DNA from: Acetobacteraceae bacterium
Lineage (GTDB): Bacteria; Pseudomonadota; Alphaproteobacteria; Acetobacterales; Acetobacteraceae
DNA: 7,182 bases
NCBI GenBank assembly: GCA_947478535.1
Contig: CANJXD010000298.1
Coordinates: 1-7,182 of the forward strand
Reading direction: 5' to 3'
Below are positions 5,559-7,182 of the stretch, in pieces (position 1 is the first letter of the stretch; each line of letters begins with the position of its first letter). Below the pieces are notes generated by a model. The model was not told where the DNA came from and ran no database searches. It worked only from the letters and a program-made list of their open reading frames with translations. Made by a program: the position numbers and the translations under genes.

Positions 5559-6312
5559 AATGCATCACGTCGCCGCCATTCGGCGACAGCGTGGCACCCA
5601 CGAAGAAGTCCCCGCCGGGCGAGGACGCCAGCAGCAGCGCCGCCGCGGCGATTTCCGCCGGCTTGCCGACGCGCCCGATCGGCAGCGTGGCGCCTGTGCG
5701 TTCCGCCCAGCCCTCGCCGAGTTGCGCCGTCAGGTCGGTCTCGACCGGGCCGGGGGCGATGGCATTGACCAGGATGCCCTTCGGCGCGCCCTCCCGCGAC
5801 AAGGCGCGGACGAAGCCGATCAGCGCGGCCTTGGCCGTGACATAGGGCACGATCCCGATGCCGCCCTTGAAGCCCAGCTGCGACGCCGTGACGATGATCC
5901 GCCCGCGCCCGCGCGCCACCATCCCCGGCCACACCGCCTTGGCCGAGACCCAGGCTGCCTTCACATGCACGGCCAGCACGCGGTCGAAGGCCTCGTCATC
6001 CAGCGCCTCGAAGGGGCCGCGGATGTTCATCCCCGCATTGCTGCACAGGATGTCGCACTTGCCGAAGTGCGTTTCCGCCGCGGCGATGAAGCCGCGCAGG
6101 GCGGCGCTGTCCGCGACATCGAGCGAGCGGTGGAAGCCGCGCCGGCCGAGGGCCGCCAGCTTGCCCATAACCTCCGCCGCGCCTTCGGCATCGTCCAGGT
6201 GGCAGAAGGCGATGTCGGCGCCCTCGCGGGCGAAGAGCAGCGCCATTTCCCGACCGATGCCGCGGCTGCCACCGGTGATGATGGCAACCTGCCCCGCCAA
6301 TTGTCCGCTCAT
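5557..6312 (-). CDS. Short-chain dehydrogenase/reductase (SDR), classical type
   Basis: This 251-residue NAD(P)-dependent oxidoreductase has a Rossmann fold and the usual length for classical FabG-like SDRs. Landmarks are the dinucleotide loop TGGSRGIG (13-20), D65 in SLDVAD for adenine binding, SNAG (91-94) in place of NNAG, catalytic Ser144 in VTASQLG, the YxxxK pair Y157/K161 in YVTAK, and the PGPVETDL loop (188-194) after the active site. The Asn of the Asn-Ser-Tyr-Lys tetrad appears to be replaced by His116 (RVLAVHVKAAW). Arg17 in the glycine loop favours NADP(H), while the acidic HLDD after strand 2 leaves NAD(H) possible. The ATG overlaps the hutF stop as ATGA (6309-6312), a sign of translational coupling. 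The substrate is unknown; a hydroxyacid or sugar-like carbonyl is typical of the group, and nothing in the sequence narrows it further. Confidence 0.92.
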   Translation of the reverse strand: MSGQLAGQVAIITGGSRGIGREMALLFAREGADIAFCHLDDAEGAAEVMGKLAALGRRGFHRSLDVADSAALRGFIAAAETHFGKCDILCSNAGMNIRGPFEALDDEAFDRVLAVHVKAAWVSAKAVWPGMVARGRGRIIVTASQLGFKGGIGIVPYVTAKAALIGFVRALSREGAPKGILVNAIAPGPVETDLTAQLGEGWAERTGATLPIGRVGKPAEIAAAALLLASSPGGDFFVGATLSPNGGDVMH

Positions 6313-7181
6313 GCCAGAAGCCTCCTCATCGTGCGGGCAAACTGCTCCCCGATCGCCATCGCGTCCACATGCCGCCCGGCTTCCACCACCACGCGGCCGC
6401 CACAGACCACGGCGCGGACGGGGTTGCCCTGGCCGCTGAACACCCAGGCATCCAGCAGCCCATCGCCCTGCCGCCCGACCAGGGAGGGATGCTCCGGGTT
6501 CAGTTCCACCAGATCCGCCCGCATCCCCGGGGCGATAGCGCCGAGTCGCCGGCCGCTGGCCTGCGCGCCGCCTTCGAGGGCGCCTTCCAGCAGCGTGCGG
6601 CCGGGATGCGGGTTCTCCGCCCCCGTGGCCACGGCGCGGGCGTGGTCGCGCAGCCGCTGGCTGGTCTCCAACTGGCGCAGTTCATCGCGCGGCGCGGTGC
6701 CGACATGGCTGTCCGTGCCGATGCCGAAGCGCCCCTCCGCGCCGAGGAAGGACGGCAGCGCGAAGGTCCCGTCCCCCAGCGAGGCTTCGGTGCTCGGGCA
6801 CAGCCCGGCCACGGCGCCGGAGCGCGCCAGGCCCTCAACCTCGCCCGCTTCCATATGCGTCGCGTGGATGAGCACCCAGCGGCCATCGACGGGCAGTTCA
6901 TCCAGTATCCACCGCACGGGTCGGCGGCCGGTGGCGGCCAGGCATTCCGCGACCTCCTTCGGCTGTTCGGCGGCGTGGATGTGGATGGGGCCGTCGAAGC
7001 CCGCGATCTTGCGGATCATCGCCGGCGTGCAGGCGCGCAGGCTGTGCGGCGCGAGCCCCACCGTCATCTGCGGGTCATCGCCGATCATGTCGCGCGCGCC
7101 TTCGACGATCAGCGCGAAGCGGTCGAGGTCGTTCAGGAATCGCCGCTGCCCCGCATGGGGCGGCAGGCCGAAGATGCCGCC
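6309..7181 (-). CDS. hutF: Formimidoylglutamate deiminase, C-terminal part (5' end outside window)
   Basis: This amidohydrolase-superfamily enzyme converts N-formimidoyl-L-glutamate to N-formyl-L-glutamate and ammonia, a late step of histidine degradation; HutG would then remove the formyl group. 290 residues are visible of roughly 450, and the N-terminal HxH metal motif lies beyond the window. The reading frame stays open to the right edge (GGIFGLPPHAGQRRFLNDLD), so the ATG at 7088 is internal. Diagnostic segments are GLAPHSLRA, PIHIHAAEQPKEVAECL (the HIHAAEQ codons span 6963-6983, containing the metal His), LIHATHME (around 6849-6869), GAVAGLCPSTEASLGDG, GIGTDSHVG (6702-6719, the metal-binding Asp) and LRQLETSQRLRD. 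The C-terminus is the small beta-sandwich domain with ADLVELNPEHPSL and VVCGGRVVVEAGRHVD. HIHxAEQ together with STEASLGDG distinguishes HutF from guanine deaminase and AtzA-type relatives. It is the first gene of the leftward set visible here. Confidence 0.94.
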   Translation of the reverse strand, partial: GGIFGLPPHAGQRRFLNDLDRFALIVEGARDMIGDDPQMTVGLAPHSLRACTPAMIRKIAGFDGPIHIHAAEQPKEVAECLAATGRRPVRWILDELPVDGRWVLIHATHMEAGEVEGLARSGAVAGLCPSTEASLGDGTFALPSFLGAEGRFGIGTDSHVGTAPRDELRQLETSQRLRDHARAVATGAENPHPGRTLLEGALEGGAQASGRRLGAIAPGMRADLVELNPEHPSLVGRQGDGLLDAWVFSGQGNPVRAVVCGGRVVVEAGRHVDAMAIGEQFARTMRRLLA

Positions 7182-7182
7182 A

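Noticed and set aside
1..7182. Search by eye for mobile elements, CRISPR repeats, tRNA genes or toxin-antitoxin pairs
   Set aside because: No direct repeat arrays, transposase or integrase motifs, cloverleaf-like segments or paired small unknown genes were seen; every stretch over 170 bases is covered by a recognised gene.

Overview
The window reads as ordinary chromosomal DNA from a GC-rich alphaproteobacterium. Gene content, codon use and the rnr – S41 peptidase – rpmG order suggest a member of the Acetobacteraceae (Roseomonas-like), but this is inference from protein style and synteny, not from a search. Codon use is uniform. There are no transposases, integrases, tRNAs, rRNAs, CRISPR arrays or phage genes, and nothing suggests recent transfer.

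Left part (1-3157, + strand): the window opens inside rnr (RNase R), of which the C-terminal half is present. It overlaps, out of frame, an exported S41 carboxy-terminal processing peptidase with intact Ser/Lys/Gln catalytic residues but no normal start codon. A clear sigma-70-type promoter then drives rpmG (ribosomal protein L33, 57 aa), which is followed by a hairpin and an intrinsic terminator.

Middle part (3158-4702, + strand): a 90-base leader region carries two inverted repeats, one of which contains the Shine-Dalgarno of the next gene. That gene is a NodB-fold, PuuE-like polysaccharide deacetylase family protein starting at TTG. A Blc-type outer-membrane lipocalin lipoprotein follows 22 bases later, probably on the same transcript.

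Right part (4710-7182, - strand): three tightly linked genes run leftward. They are hutF (formimidoylglutamate deiminase, N-terminus beyond the window), an SDR oxidoreductase coupled by an ATGA overlap, and a two-domain GNAT acetyltransferase whose Shine-Dalgarno overlaps the SDR stop codon. HutF implies the histidine degradation route that goes through N-formylglutamate. The SDR and GNAT are not standard hut enzymes. The lipocalin and GNAT genes converge with only 7 bases between them.

I do not see a convincing undescribed system. The points most worth checking are the missing start of the S41 peptidase, the sequestered ribosome binding site of the deacetylase gene, and the coupled hutF-SDR-GNAT set.
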